Source: Cytophagaceae bacterium (GTDB lineage: Bacteria; Bacteroidota; Bacteroidia; Cytophagales; Cyclobacteriaceae). Taken from it: a stretch of DNA of 64,000 nt. Below, piece after piece: positions 1 through 9,674 of this stretch. Under the pieces are notes generated by a model, which had not been told where the DNA came from, made no database searches, and saw only the letters and a list, made by a program, of their open reading frames with translations. The DNA lies in NCBI GenBank assembly GCA_006969745.1, contig CP030886.1:186001-250000 (forward strand). Reading direction: 5' to 3'. The number at the start of each line of letters is the position of its first letter. Positions within the stretch are counted from its first letter, which is position 1. A program made the position numbers and the translations under genes.

Positions 1-3000
1 ATGATGTAGACCCCTCTACCGGAGGTACCGCGCTTGCCAATCCAAATACCGATGGAGATGCTGTAAATGATTTTAGAGATACAGACTCAGATGGAGACGG
101 TATTCCTGACCTTGTAGAAGCTGGAGGAACAGATTCAGATGGAGATGGAATGGTAGACAGCTTTGCGGATGCAACCGGCGATGGTTTCAATGACGCGTAT
201 GATCCTGATGTTTTTGGAACTACGCTGCTAAATGGAAGTATTTCCAAGTTTGCACTCGACACAGATGGTGATGGCTTTGCAAATTACATTGATATCGATT
301 CAGATGGAGATGGAATCACAGACGGTGTTGAAGCACAAACAACAGCCGGGTATGTAGCCCCATTAGGTACAGATACAGATGGTGATGGTTGGGACGATAG
401 CTATGATTCAGACAATGGAGGTACAGCGATTGTTTTAGTTAATTCAGATTCAGATTCCAATGAAGATTACCTAGATACTGATTCCGATGGAGATGGAATC
501 CCTGACAACATTGAAAGCAGGGATAGCGATTCAGACGGTGTGGCAGATCAGCTCGCTTCAGGAACAGATACTGACAGCGATGGGCTGGATGATAATTATG
601 ATACCGATAATGGTGGATCTACGTCTGCTAATCAAGATACGGACTCGGATGGCACAGTTGATTTTAGAGATATTGATGATGATGGTGACGGAGTGATCAG
701 TAGCTCCGAAGATTACAATGGAAATTCAAATTTTGCGGACGACTTTACACAGGGTGGCTCCCCTACTCCGGATTATTTATTCTTCACGAATGATCCTGAT
801 GGTGATGGCCTCATTAATGCACTGGATTTTGATGACAACAATGATGGCATCCTCGATGCAGATATGGCTACTTGCTCTATCATCAATGGGAACGGGATGA
901 CCGCCACTGAAACCGGTGGAGTGACAAATCCCACAAACGCCGAAGGTGTAGCAGATGATGTTTTTGCAGTAGTAGGAAATGGAGACGTCTTGACAGTACA
1001 GCTGGATGATGTGGTCCCTAATGGGCTAACACTGACTTTAAGGATGGCTAGAAGTCAAGGTGGCGGAGCAAATTCTACCTTGAGAGTTGAGCAGTCTTCT
1101 GATAATATTTCATATGTCAATGCGGTTGATTACAATTTTTCTACCAACGTGCTAGCAGATTATGACTACACCTTAACAGCCGATGCTGAATATATAAGGT
1201 TTACTCGTATTGCGCGCGACAATCGGGTGGACGCCATAACCTATACTTTCCAAAGTTGTATTGACACTGATTCTGATGGTGATGGTGTGGCTGATCGACT
1301 TGACCTGGATAGTGACGGTGACAACATCCCTAATGCGTATGAAGCGAATGATGGCTTGTTACCTGCAAACATGGATGAAAATGGACAGTATCCTGCTGCC
1401 TACGCTTCTGCTAATGATACAGATGGTGACGGATATGTTAATGATTTGGATCCAGATAATGGAGGGACTGCTTTAGCCAATGCTGATTTTGATGGTGATG
1501 GTTTAGAGGATTCCAGGGATGCAGATACGGATGGTGATGGAATTCCTGATGCTATCGAGTCCATTGGAACCGATACCAACGCGAACGGAATTCCTGATGA
1601 TTTTACAGATACTGATAGTGACGGTAATCTAGATTATCGAGACTTAGATTCAGATGGTGATGGAATACTCGATCTTCGAGAAGGACAAACAACTGCTGCA
1701 TATAATGGCTCTCCTACTGCTACAGATACGGACGGTGACGGTATTTCTGATGATTTTGATGCTGATAATGGCGGTACAGCCATTACTGGTAACGATCATG
1801 ATAACGACGGAACTCCTGATTTCCAGGACTCTGACAGTGACAATGATGGTATTTCAGATTTAATAGAAGGAAACGACAACAATGCAGACGGAGTAGCAGA
1901 TATTACTCCATCTGGTACGGATGCCAACGACAATGGAATTGATGATGACTTTGATGCTACACCAGTCGTATTACAAAATACAGATGGGGATGCTGAGCCG
2001 GATTGGAGAGACAATGATGATGATGGAGATGGAAGACCTACATCAGATGAAAGCGTGGATACTACGCCTGCCAATGGCACACCTGACTACTTAGAATCTA
2101 ATGGAAATACCTGTGGAACAGGAAAGGTCACTAATGGCACTGGGTATGGAGATGCGGTATATGAAGATGTAGGTGCCACCAGACAAGATTCTGCGCTAGG
2201 CGCTCCGGACTTTGCTGGCAGCGGTGACGATAATAGTTTGCTGGCATTCGTTGATGCTTCTGGCGAATACCTGTCCCTGGATTTGGAGGAAATTGTTGAA
2301 GAAGGAACAGTGATATCTATCGTTACTACATCTTGGGCTGGCCAACCTGCAGCAAGCATGGATGTGAGCTCATCATTGGATGGTATTACATTTGGAAATA
2401 CTGTTTCATTTACTAATATCGTGTTACGACCAAATTCTGAAACTAGAACCTATACCGTACCAGCAGGTGGAATCAGATACATAAGATTTACATGGGTTGC
2501 TAACACCCCATATATTGATGGCCTTTCCTACACAGTTTGCTCTGATGATTCAGATAATGATGGAGTGCAAGATGATTCAGACAATGACAGTGATAATGAT
2601 GGACTTACAGATACCCAGGAAGGCAATGGATTGGGAGATCCATCAGCTGATGCTGATGTTGATGGAGTTCCAAACTATCTGGATACTGACTTCTCAGGCT
2701 ATGAAGATATAAATAACGATGGCATCAATGATAATTTCGATCAGGACTTGGATGGTGTTCCAAACCACCAGGATTTAGATTCGGATAACGATGGAATCCC
2801 TGATGCTATTGAAGCAAATAGCGGATCTCTTCCGGCCAATATGACCTTAGAAGGAGCCTACCTATGGTCATACATCAATGCGAATGATACAGATGGAGAT
2901 GGGCATGCCAATGATGTAGACACGGACAATGGAGGAACAGCATTGGCTAATCCTGATTCAGATAACGGTACGGGTTACGACGATGGTTTACCTGATTTCC

Positions 3001-4115
3001 TTGACAGGGACTCTGATAATGACGGCATAACTGATGCGGCAGAGAACAATGGTACCGATACGAATAGAGACGGTGTAATAGACAGTTTTGTAGACACGGA
3101 TGGTGACGGTCTCAATGATAATGTAGATCCTGACAATGGAGGTACAGCGCTTACAATAGTAAATACTGATGGTGACAGTAATCCAGATTACCTCGATACA
3201 GACTCCGATGGTGATAGTGCCGGTAGTCCGGGACTTGGTGATTTGTTTGAAGGACATGATTCTAATTTTGATGGAACACCATCATGGGATGATGATGGAG
3301 ACTTGATCTTAGATACCAATGAAGGAAACATTGATTTAGATGGTGATGGTATCTTAGATGCATTCGATCCTGATCAAGGAGGTATTGGGGCTGCCTTGCC
3401 TAACGCGGACGGTGACTCCCTGCCAAACTTCAGAGACAATGACGATGATGATGATGGAACATTGACCATTGCTGAAGATACGGATGGAAATGGTAACTAC
3501 TTTGATGACTTTACACAAGGTCAAGCAGGTGAATTTGCCAGCGTACCAGATTATCTCTACAATGATGTATCTCCACTACCAGTCGAGCTTATCAGTTTCA
3601 AAGTTGTACTGAACAATCAGAAAGCAGAATTGACGTGGGTTACGGCCCAGGAAATCAATAATGACTACTTCAGTGTAGAATATTCAAATGATGGACTAAG
3701 CTTTTCCAGCATTGGAACAGTCCAAGGTAATGGAACGGTAAGTGATGTATCAAACTATTCATTTACGCACAGTAATCTAAATAGTGGTTTTAACTATTAT
3801 CGTCTGCAGCAGGTTGATTTTAATGGTCAATTTGAATATTCAGAAATCAAGCGAATTAGTTTGGGAGCATTTGAAGATGTATCTATTAGCATCTACCCTA
3901 ACCCAGCTGATGAGCAAGCAACTATTCAGGTGAATGATGGGGTCGCAACCTCAATTGAATTACTCACACTGAGTGGAACAATTCTAAAATCATATAAATA
4001 TGAAGAAGGAATTACCACACATGAATTTGAAATCGCTGAATTGAATAGTGGCATGTACTTAATCCGTGTACAAGGTCCGGACCTAAACATTATTAAACGT
4101 TTGGTTGTTAAATAA
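1..4115 (+). CDS. Asp-rich calcium-binding-repeat protein with T9SS type A sorting domain (5' end outside window)
   Basis: The frame is open from the left edge (first full codon at base 3), so this is the 3' part of a larger gene. Nearly the whole product is D-x-D-x-D-G-type repeats like thrombospondin type 3 repeats, which bind calcium and make stiff stalks. The acidic array is broken by two globular inserts, at about 866-1260 and 2107-2541. Both open with a Thr-Cys, close with a Cys and contain an Y-I-R-F-T strand, so they look like copies of one beta-sandwich domain, perhaps discoidin-like. From about 3575 there is a fibronectin-like piece beginning PLPVELISF, then at about 3885-4112 a C-terminal domain with S-I-Y-P-N-P and a final I-K-R-L-V-V-K, the pattern of T9SS type A sorting signals. 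The product should be exported and fixed on the cell surface. A terminator follows. Ligand and exact role are unknown. Confidence 0.9.
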   Translation, partial: DVDPSTGGTALANPNTDGDAVNDFRDTDSDGDGIPDLVEAGGTDSDGDGMVDSFADATGDGFNDAYDPDVFGTTLLNGSISKFALDTDGDGFANYIDIDSDGDGITDGVEAQTTAGYVAPLGTDTDGDGWDDSYDSDNGGTAIVLVNSDSDSNEDYLDTDSDGDGIPDNIESRDSDSDGVADQLASGTDTDSDGLDDNYDTDNGGSTSANQDTDSDGTVDFRDIDDDGDGVISSSEDYNGNSNFADDFTQGGSPTPDYLFFTNDPDGDGLINALDFDDNNDGILDADMATCSIINGNGMTATETGGVTNPTNAEGVADDVFAVVGNGDVLTVQLDDVVPNGLTLTLRMARSQGGGANSTLRVEQSSDNISYVNAVDYNFSTNVLADYDYTLTADAEYIRFTRIARDNRVDAITYTFQSCIDTDSDGDGVADRLDLDSDGDNIPNAYEANDGLLPANMDENGQYPAAYASANDTDGDGYVNDLDPDNGGTALANADFDGDGLEDSRDADTDGDGIPDAIESIGTDTNANGIPDDFTDTDSDGNLDYRDLDSDGDGILDLREGQTTAAYNGSPTATDTDGDGISDDFDADNGGTAITGNDHDNDGTPDFQDSDSDNDGISDLIEGNDNNADGVADITPSGTDANDNGIDDDFDATPVVLQNTDGDAEPDWRDNDDDGDGRPTSDESVDTTPANGTPDYLESNGNTCGTGKVTNGTGYGDAVYEDVGATRQDSALGAPDFAGSGDDNSLLAFVDASGEYLSLDLEEIVEEGTVISIVTTSWAGQPAASMDVSSSLDGITFGNTVSFTNIVLRPNSETRTYTVPAGGIRYIRFTWVANTPYIDGLSYTVCSDDSDNDGVQDDSDNDSDNDGLTDTQEGNGLGDPSADADVDGVPNYLDTDFSGYEDINNDGINDNFDQDLDGVPNHQDLDSDNDGIPDAIEANSGSLPANMTLEGAYLWSYINANDTDGDGHANDVDTDNGGTALANPDSDNGTGYDDGLPDFLDRDSDNDGITDAAENNGTDTNRDGVIDSFVDTDGDGLNDNVDPDNGGTALTIVNTDGDSNPDYLDTDSDGDSAGSPGLGDLFEGHDSNFDGTPSWDDDGDLILDTNEGNIDLDGDGILDAFDPDQGGIGAALPNADGDSLPNFRDNDDDDDGTLTIAEDTDGNGNYFDDFTQGQAGEFASVPDYLYNDVSPLPVELISFKVVLNNQKAELTWVTAQEINNDYFSVEYSNDGLSFSSIGTVQGNGTVSDVSNYSFTHSNLNSGFNYYRLQQVDFNGQFEYSEIKRISLGAFEDVSISIYPNPADEQATIQVNDGVATSIELLTLSGTILKSYKYEEGITTHEFEIAELNSGMYLIRVQGPDLNIIKRLVVK

Positions 4116-4140
4116 AGACTATAAAATAAGTATGAAGGGA

Positions 4141-4173
4141 AAGCCTTGCGAAGAAATTCGCAGGGCTTTTTTT
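4141..4173 (+). terminator. Rho-independent terminator of the Asp-rich protein gene
   Basis: An 11-bp stem (4142-4152 with 4157-4167, one G-U pair) closed by a GAAA tetraloop is followed by a run of seven T. It lies 26 bases after the stop codon at 4115. Confidence 0.85.
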
Positions 4174-4208
4174 ATTGTTTCATCCTCGCCGTTCTTAAAC
4201 AAAGGCAT

Positions 4209-4241
4209 AAAAAAACCCTGACATTCCTGTCAGGGTTTTTT
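4209..4241. terminator. Bidirectional terminator, mainly for the rplT operon
   Basis: The perfect 8-bp stem CCCTGACA/TGTCAGGG (4216-4223 with 4228-4235) has a 4-base loop. It is flanked by A7 on the left and T6 on the right, so it can end transcription from either side. It lies 12 bases beyond the rplT stop codon on the minus strand. Confidence 0.85.
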
Positions 4242-4253
4242 ATTGTGATGATC

Positions 4254-4595
4254 TTACTTCACTGCATCAACAACTGCTTTGAAAGCCTTAGGCTCATTCA
4301 TTGCAAGATCTGCAAGAGCCTTTCTGTTGATTTCAATCCCTTTTGCATTCAATTTACCCATGAATACAGAGTAAGACATTCCGTGCTCTCTTGCCCCAGC
4401 GTTGATACGCTGAATCCAAAGTGCTCTAAATTCTCTTTTCTTTGCTTTCCTATCACGGTAAGCATACTGCCATCCTTTTTCAATGGCATTTTTGGACACT
4501 GTCCAGACATTTTTTCTTCTGCCAAAGTATCCTTTGGCGTGCTTCATCATCTTTTTACGACGAGCTCTTGAAGCTACATGATTTACTGATCTCAT
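4254..4595 (-). CDS. rplT: Large ribosomal subunit protein bL20
   Basis: The 113-residue basic protein matches bL20 over its whole length: the N-terminal run [14 protein letters not shown], the [10 protein letters not shown] segment, and the [13 protein letters not shown] block that contacts 23S rRNA. bL20 is needed early in 50S assembly. Many family members begin MPRSVN; here it is MRSVN, a one-residue loss. It is the last gene of the thrS-infC-rpmI-rplT cluster, and a strong terminator follows. The spacer to rpmI is about 100 bases and can fold; in other bacteria bL20 represses its own operon by binding mRNA, so autoregulation is possible but not shown. Confidence 0.97.
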   Translation of the reverse strand: MRSVNHVASRARRKKMMKHAKGYFGRRKNVWTVSKNAIEKGWQYAYRDRKAKKREFRALWIQRINAGAREHGMSYSVFMGKLNAKGIEINRKALADLAMNEPKAFKAVVDAVK

Positions 4596-4613
4596 TTTGT
4601 TTTTATTTTGGCG

Positions 4614-4686
4614 ATTGGTGCGTGACTTGTGTCAACGTCTTTCAACCAATAACCGGGTTTTACATTTAACCACCCACCATGTGGGT
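4614..4686 (-). promoter_or_regulatory. Foldable spacer between rpmI and rplT, possible L20 leader
   Basis: Within the 101-base spacer, outer arms ATTGGT/ACCAAT (4614-4619 with 4645-4650) enclose TGAC/GTCA (4623-4626 with 4631-4634). A separate hairpin ACCCAC/GTGGGT (4672-4677 with 4681-4686) lies just after the rpmI stop. The spacer is long compared with the 22 bases between infC and rpmI. A role in bL20 autoregulation is inference. Confidence 0.35.
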
Positions 4687-4696
4687 TTAAAAGAAT

Positions 4697-4891
4697 TTAC
4701 AGATTCAAAAGACGTTTGATGTTTGGTTCATCCGCCTTGTCCACAACAGACATATATCGAAGATTTCGCTTCTGCTTAGTCTCCTTCTTAGTCAGAATGT
4801 GATTTTTGAATGCATGCTTTCTTTTAATCTTTCCAGAACCAGTGAGCTTAAATCGCTTTTTAGCGCTGGAGTTTGTTTTAAGTTTCGGCAT
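4697..4891 (-). CDS. rpmI: Large ribosomal subunit protein bL35
   Basis: The 64-residue basic protein begins [20 protein letters not shown], the family hallmark, and ends with a leucine-rich tail. A longer in-frame opening back to 4939 would run into infC and has no bL35 similarity, so the ATG at 4889-4891 is chosen. bL35 is a small 50S protein. It sits 22 bases after infC and ahead of rplT, the conserved arrangement. Confidence 0.96.
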   Translation of the reverse strand: MPKLKTNSSAKKRFKLTGSGKIKRKHAFKNHILTKKETKQKRNLRYMSVVDKADEPNIKRLLNL

Positions 4892-4913
4892 TTCTACTTT
4901 ATCTACGTTTAAT

Positions 4914-5468
4914 TTATTTCTTAACCAATTTAGGTGCAACGAACAATATCATTCGCTTTCCCTCCATCTTAGGGAGCTGCTCAACTTTACCATACTCTTC
5001 AAGTGCTTGTGCAAACTTGAGAAGTAAGATTTCACCTCGGTCTTTGAAAACAATCGTTCTTCCATAGAAGTGAACATATGCTTTCACTTTAGCTCCGTCT
5101 TTTAAAAATTTGATGGCATGATTCAGTTTAAAATTAAAATCATGATCATCGGTATTTGGGCCAAAACGAATTTCTTTGATTACAGTCTTTTGCGCTTTAG
5201 CCTTGATTTCTTTCTGCTTCTTCTTTTGCTCGTACTTGAACTTAGAGTAGTCAATCACTTTACAAACAGGCGGGTCAGCATTTGGTGAAATTTCAACCAA
5301 ATCAAGATTTTGTTCTTGTGCGATTTTAATTGCCTGATCAGTCGGGTAAACATCAACCTTCACATTGTCTCCAACCACTCTTACTTTACGCGCAGTGATC
5401 TTTTCATTTACCTTGTAGGGCTCTTCTTTTCTGATTCTGGAAGGGCCTCTTCTTCTTAGTTTAGCGAT
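4914..5468 (-). CDS. infC: Translation initiation factor IF-3, AUC start
   Basis: IF-3 binds the 30S subunit, checks initiator tRNA and start-codon pairing, and keeps subunits apart. The N-domain (E-P-Y-K-V-N-E-K-I, then [15 protein letters not shown]) and the C-domain ([13 protein letters not shown]) are complete. A GTG at 5378 would remove about 30 conserved residues. Upstream in frame there is no ATG, GTG or TTG before the stop at 5478-5480, but an ATC at 5466-5468 follows a strong Shine-Dalgarno sequence. Starting there gives 184 residues beginning [10 protein letters not shown]. Rare start codons (AUU in Escherichia coli) are known for infC and allow IF-3 to repress its own synthesis. 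Confidence 0.95.
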   Translation of the reverse strand: MAKLRRRGPSRIRKEEPYKVNEKITARKVRVVGDNVKVDVYPTDQAIKIAQEQNLDLVEISPNADPPVCKVIDYSKFKYEQKKKQKEIKAKAQKTVIKEIRFGPNTDDHDFNFKLNHAIKFLKDGAKVKAYVHFYGRTIVFKDRGEILLLKFAQALEEYGKVEQLPKMEGKRMILFVAPKLVKK

Positions 5469-5471
5469 TGT

Positions 5472-5479
5472 ACTCCTTT
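5472..5479 (-). promoter_or_regulatory. Shine-Dalgarno sequence deciding the infC start
   Basis: On the minus strand AAAGGAGT lies four bases (measured from GGAG) before ATC at 5468-5466. Strong Shine-Dalgarno sequences are uncommon in Bacteroidota, so this one supports the noncanonical start. It partly overlaps an in-frame TAA at 5480-5478, which bounds the gene. Confidence 0.7.
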
Positions 5480-5540
5480 ATTTAAGTTGAACATCAAAAA
5501 CAAAACGCAAATATCGTGATAATTTATTCTTAACAACAAA

Positions 5541-7484
5541 TCAATTAATAAGTTCGGCCACTTTATTGTGGAAAAAACGGGCAAATTCATCTTTTTTCAT
5601 GGATCCGATATCTCCTTGACCGTGTTGCCTAACGGAAACGGTTCCTTCCTCAGCCTCCTTCTCTCCTACAATTAACATAAAAGGTGTCTTTTTTACCTCA
5701 GCATCTCTGATTTTCTTTCCAATCTTCTCGTCACGCTCATCTACAAAACCACGAATATCTTTCTCTTGCATTTCTACAAACAATTCTTTCGCATAGTCAT
5801 GATACTTTTCTGAAATAGGTAGAATCGCAATTTGATCGGGCGCCAACCACAATGGGAAATCGCCTGCACAGTTTTCAATGAGAATAGCAATGAATCGCTC
5901 CATCGATCCAAATGGTGCTCTGTGAATCATTACAGGCCGATGCTTCTTATTATCGCTCCCTATATACTCTAATTCAAACCGTTCCGGCAGACTGTAGTCA
6001 ACCTGGCTGGTCCCAAGCTGCCATTTTCTGCCCAATGCGTCTTTTACCATAAAATCCAGCTTGGGACCATAGAATGCAGCTTCCCCGTATTCAATTACAA
6101 AGTTGAGTTCCTTTTCTTCTGCTACTTCTTTTATGGCAGCTTCTGCCTTCTCCCAGTCTTCATCCTTCCCAATATACTTGTCCGGATTGTTAGGATCTCT
6201 CAAGGAAACCTGAGCTGTAAAATCTTCAAAACCAAGAGCTGAAAAAACATAGAGCACCAAATCTACTACTTTGGCAAACTCACTTTTCACCTGATCCTGG
6301 CTACAGAAAATGTGTGCGTCATCTTGGGTAAAGCCGCGCACTCTTGTCAATCCATGGAGTTCACCGCTTTGCTCATAACGATACACTGTTCCAAATTCTG
6401 CGTATCTCACAGGTAAATCTTTATAAGACCTTGGTTTCGATTTGTAAATCTCGCAGTGATGGGGGCAATTCATTGGTTTAAGAAGAAATTCCTCATCCTC
6501 CGAAGGAGTATGAATCGGTTGGAATGAATCTTCGCCATATTTGGCATAGTGACCGGATGTCACATATAGCTCTTTTCCACCGATATGTGGTGAAACCACC
6601 TGATCATATCCTGCCTTTAGTTGTGCCTTCTTCAGGAAGTTTTCTAAACGCTCACGCAAAACTGCTCCTTTTGGAAGCCACAATGGAAGTCCTTTACCTA
6701 CCTTTTCAGAGAAAGTAAATAACTCCAACTCTTTTCCTATTTTTCGATGGTCTCTGAGCTTGGCTTGCTCAAGCAGTTCCAGATGTTCTTTCAACTCTTT
6801 CTGTTTAGGAAAAGAGATGGCATAAAGTCGAGTCAGCTGCTTTCTATTTTCATCTCCTCTCCAGTATGCACCTGCCACATTCAAGATTTTAACTGCCTTG
6901 ATATAGCCTGTATGCGGGATGTGTGGGCCTCTGCATAAATCTGTGAAGTTTCCCTGGTTGTAGAAAGTGATGCTTCCATCGTCCAATCCGTCGATCAGCT
7001 CAAGCTTGTACTCGTCACCTTTTTCTTTGTAGTAAGCAATGGCGTCTGCCTTAGAAATTTCTTTTCTGGTAAATTCGTTTTTTTCTCGCGCCAGCTCAAG
7101 CATCTTATTTTCAATGGCCTCAAGGTTATCTGAGTCAAACTCAATACCATTGAAATCTATATCATAGTAAAAACCATTCTCAATTGGAGGTCCAATTCCA
7201 AGTTTAATTCCAGGATACAAGGCTTCTAAGGCTTCCGCCATCAGGTGAGCGGAAGAATGCCACATGGTAGACTTGCCTTCATCATCATTCCAGGTCAGCA
7301 ATTGAAGGTTCGAATCTTCTTCGATTGGTCGAAATGAATCTCTTACTTCTCCATTTACTTTGGCTGCCAGCACGTTTCTGGCTAACCCTTCACTTATGCT
7401 CATAGCCACATCCAGGGCTGTTGCTCCCTTATTGTAGGATCGCTTGGATCCATCTGGCAATGTAATGGTGATTTGATCACTCAT
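5541..7484 (-). CDS. thrS: Threonyl-tRNA synthetase
   Basis: The 647-residue class II synthetase charges tRNA-Thr. Domain order is complete: TGS domain (about 1-60), editing domain with H-S-S-A-H-L-M and C-R-G-P-H-I-P, and catalytic core with M-N-C-P-H-H-C (Zn ligand region), motif 2 ([11 protein letters not shown]) and motif 3 ([11 protein letters not shown]). The C-terminal anticodon-binding domain follows ([20 protein letters not shown]). Length is typical. Its ATG shares one base with the stop of the upstream TPR lipoprotein gene (TAATG), implying translational coupling. infC follows after 72 bases, the conserved thrS-infC order. Confidence 0.98.
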   Translation of the reverse strand: MSDQITITLPDGSKRSYNKGATALDVAMSISEGLARNVLAAKVNGEVRDSFRPIEEDSNLQLLTWNDDEGKSTMWHSSAHLMAEALEALYPGIKLGIGPPIENGFYYDIDFNGIEFDSDNLEAIENKMLELAREKNEFTRKEISKADAIAYYKEKGDEYKLELIDGLDDGSITFYNQGNFTDLCRGPHIPHTGYIKAVKILNVAGAYWRGDENRKQLTRLYAISFPKQKELKEHLELLEQAKLRDHRKIGKELELFTFSEKVGKGLPLWLPKGAVLRERLENFLKKAQLKAGYDQVVSPHIGGKELYVTSGHYAKYGEDSFQPIHTPSEDEEFLLKPMNCPHHCEIYKSKPRSYKDLPVRYAEFGTVYRYEQSGELHGLTRVRGFTQDDAHIFCSQDQVKSEFAKVVDLVLYVFSALGFEDFTAQVSLRDPNNPDKYIGKDEDWEKAEAAIKEVAEEKELNFVIEYGEAAFYGPKLDFMVKDALGRKWQLGTSQVDYSLPERFELEYIGSDNKKHRPVMIHRAPFGSMERFIAILIENCAGDFPLWLAPDQIAILPISEKYHDYAKELFVEMQEKDIRGFVDERDEKIGKKIRDAEVKKTPFMLIVGEKEAEEGTVSVRQHGQGDIGSMKKDEFARFFHNKVAELIN

Positions 7485-8551
7485 TAATTTTCAATTTTTT
7501 TAGGTTGTAAGTCTATTGTAGGAATCTTATTTTCCTCAAATTTTAAGCGCTGCAAATATGCAATTTTTCGCTGTATAAGGTCTATTCTTTGTTGTGCTAA
7601 TGTATCATTTGGATCAAGATCTGTCAAGTGTTCAAAGTATGGCAATGCAGAAAGCAGCCAACCTCTGTCCTCATAAAGCCTTCCCATTTTCCAAATCGGC
7701 TTTCGGGACGTAGAATCACCCGCTACTACCTTGCTAAGCATAAGGCCTGCAGAATCCCATAATTGATCTTTTTGATACCAATTAGCTAATATGTAAACAA
7801 CTGTATCTTTCTCAGAAAATGGCATCAATACCTGCCTTGCCATCTTGTTTCGTTCTGCTGATTTCAAAAGCCAGGCATAAGACAGCTGCGTATCGTAATC
7901 TTCAGGGTATTGCTTTACGAATTGATCCATCACCCCAAATCCTCTTTCATGATAGCCAAGCTTGACAAGTATTTTCCCATACTCCCACATTAGCTCATGT
8001 CCACTGTCCAGTTCGTAAAGCTTTGACAGATTATAGGCAGCCATTGTGGTATCTCTCAATCTTAAATATTGTTGTGAAGCAAATGAGATCGCTTCTAAAG
8101 ATTGGTTGGCCCTGAGGTATTCTTTGAGTTCGATGGTAGCCGAAGCTTTTCGCCCCAACCTCGTCAATCCATCTATGTACGTTTCCGTAAATTTTTCATC
8201 CAGATCATATTCTTCACCCCATCGGTCAATCACGTCAAGCAACAGTTGATAGCGCTCATGTGTTTTATAGTAGATAATATACTGTTCCACCAATTGATTA
8301 GTCATACCATTAATCTCACGATAAGCATCAAGGGCAGAAATACAGGTAGCCGGCCATTCAAGTTGCTCACAATAAAATAACTTTTGCTCAATCAATCGAT
8401 TATCGTCAGGTGATGACTGTAGCTCTGAATCGATGCGTTCAAGGGCCTCAGAGTAGAAACCCGCATGAAGTTTAGGCACAACAATCTTGTCATTCGTGGG
8501 TTGTCCACAAGCAAAAAATAACAAGGCAAGTGTGAAGTATGATCCTCTCAT
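7484..8551 (-). CDS. TPR-repeat lipoprotein
   Basis: A 355-residue protein has a short hydrophobic leader ending L-L-F-F-A-C-G (lipobox-like, so probably lipid-anchored). It is followed by helical repeats of tetratricopeptide type; the clearest include [15 protein letters not shown] and [17 protein letters not shown]. TPRs are protein-protein scaffolds, and the partner here is unknown. It is translationally coupled to thrS. That seems functionally odd, but the gene may simply carry the operon promoter: a -7-like box lies just upstream. No catalytic motif is visible. Confidence 0.8.
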   Translation of the reverse strand: MRGSYFTLALLFFACGQPTNDKIVVPKLHAGFYSEALERIDSELQSSPDDNRLIEQKLFYCEQLEWPATCISALDAYREINGMTNQLVEQYIIYYKTHERYQLLLDVIDRWGEEYDLDEKFTETYIDGLTRLGRKASATIELKEYLRANQSLEAISFASQQYLRLRDTTMAAYNLSKLYELDSGHELMWEYGKILVKLGYHERGFGVMDQFVKQYPEDYDTQLSYAWLLKSAERNKMARQVLMPFSEKDTVVYILANWYQKDQLWDSAGLMLSKVVAGDSTSRKPIWKMGRLYEDRGWLLSALPYFEHLTDLDPNDTLAQQRIDLIQRKIAYLQRLKFEENKIPTIDLQPKKIEN

Positions 8552-8561
8552 TTTGAGAGAT

Positions 8562-8569
8562 CAAAGTTA
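8562..8569 (-). promoter_or_regulatory. Bacteroidota -7 box before the TPR-thrS operon
   Basis: On the minus strand TAACTTTG matches TAnnTTTG and ends 10 bases before the ATG at 8551. No good -33 TTTG is visible, so this is a tentative promoter with a very short leader. Confidence 0.4.
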
Positions 8570-8593
8570 GTTCGAAAGATGGGGAAAAATAAG

Positions 8594-9370
8594 CTAGTCC
8601 GTGCTCTTCTTTAAACGCTCGACATCATTTCTAAGATTCCCTATCATTCCCATCAATTGATCCATAGATAAATCATCTGTAGCGTTAGGATCAGGAAACT
8701 CAACAGAGATATAAGCCTTGGCCTCCCATATCTCAACCACTTCGGCAGGATCAAGCTCGTACGCACTGAAGGATTTATTATCAGAAACCAGAAACAACTT
8801 TCCTTTTTCCTCGATGTAATTGAAAACTCGTTTGTAAACTACACCCTCAGATTGAGTGACAAGCACGTATGTGTTTCCATTGCGGATGTGGTCTAATTGC
8901 TCTATGTAGCGTCCTATCACGATGCTTCCGGATACAATGGGCAGCATAGAATCACCTGCAATTTCAAATGCCCGATACGTTCCACCTTTTGGTAATACAG
9001 GTAGATGAAATCGGGGAAGGTCTGTTAGGTATTCAGGGTCTGAGTATCCATTGGTGTAGCCAGCCGCGGCTTTGGTTGGTACCAACTGAATATATTCTTC
9101 ATCGGCATTTTCATCGACAGTAACAGCAAGCACCTTTACATTTTGCTTGGGTACTCGATTTTCTCTGGTCAAATCTTCATTGATAAGCTCATCGACAGTA
9201 ACCTCAAAAAGTTCCGCCATTTTAGATAAAGTCGTCAACCTTGGATCTGCTCTACCCTCCTCATACGCCCCTACTGAGGGTCGATTTATGCTTAGTGCCT
9301 TTGCGAAAGTTTCCTGGGTATATCCTTTCTTCTTTCTGAGGTATTTAATGTTATTAGGTATTCTTGCCAT
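8594..9370 (-). CDS. XRE-family repressor with LexA-like S24 peptidase domain
   Basis: The 258-residue protein has an N-terminal XRE helix-turn-helix (about 5-60, I-K-Y-L-R-K-K-K-G-Y-T-Q through R-P-S-V-G-A-Y-E-E-G). A linker holds an A-A-A-G-Y sequence that fits an Ala-Gly self-cleavage site. The S24 domain has the Ser in G-D-S-M-L-P and the Lys in V-V-Y-K-R-V, the LexA/CI catalytic dyad. A short coiled C-terminal tail follows. It likely represses target genes until it cleaves itself; both catalytic residues are present, so cleavage is plausible. It is coupled (TAATG) to the small gene upstream, whose promoter region holds an inverted repeat that may be its operator. Confidence 0.88.
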   Translation of the reverse strand: MARIPNNIKYLRKKKGYTQETFAKALSINRPSVGAYEEGRADPRLTTLSKMAELFEVTVDELINEDLTRENRVPKQNVKVLAVTVDENADEEYIQLVPTKAAAGYTNGYSDPEYLTDLPRFHLPVLPKGGTYRAFEIAGDSMLPIVSGSIVIGRYIEQLDHIRNGNTYVLVTQSEGVVYKRVFNYIEEKGKLFLVSDNKSFSAYELDPAEVVEIWEAKAYISVEFPDPNATDDLSMDQLMGMIGNLRNDVERLKKSTD

Positions 9371-9654
9371 TATTCAAAAATCATAAGATTGGTAGGTTGA
9401 GGTTCCTGACCTACGTTATATAAATGCAGGTGATTACACTCATACCCATAGTCAAGTTCCTTTAGTCTTTTCTTGATTCTGCTGATTACCGATTTTAGTG
9501 TTTCTTCAGCCTCTACAAGCACATATCCATACAGCTGCTTTTCCTCCTGAATGGTGGCGAAAAATTTAACCTGATAGCGACCGGAGCTTAACTTCTTTGA
9601 AGAAATTCTAAGCTTATAATAGTCATCTAATATCAAATCTTTTGCCAACTGCAT
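9370..9654 (-). CDS. Small unknown protein co-transcribed with the S24 regulator
   Basis: A 94-residue protein of mixed alpha/beta character starts MQLAKDLILDDYYKLRIS and ends with P-T-N-L-M-I-F-E. There is no signal peptide, membrane segment or motif I recognise. The stop overlaps the regulator's ATG by one base (TAATG), so the two are probably made together. It could be a partner or co-regulator, which is inference from position only. It is the first gene of the pair and follows an AT-rich 59-base gap. Confidence 0.7.
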   Translation of the reverse strand: MQLAKDLILDDYYKLRISSKKLSSGRYQVKFFATIQEEKQLYGYVLVEAEETLKSVISRIKKRLKELDYGYECNHLHLYNVGQEPQPTNLMIFE

Positions 9655-9674
9655 GAATGTAATTTGATCTTAAA

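Noticed and set aside
1796..2359. Minus-strand Ser/Pro-rich open frames inside the Asp-rich gene
   Set aside because: They are reverse reading of GAT-rich Asp codons, which produces long Ser-rich open frames by composition.
3..3570. Tandem DNA satellite in the Asp-rich region
   Set aside because: The protein repeat is strong but codon choice varies and unit length is irregular, so selection is on the protein.
4146..4571. Open frame on the plus strand opposite rplT
   Set aside because: It is antisense to a certain ribosomal protein gene, and its sequence begins inside a terminator hairpin. No family resemblance.
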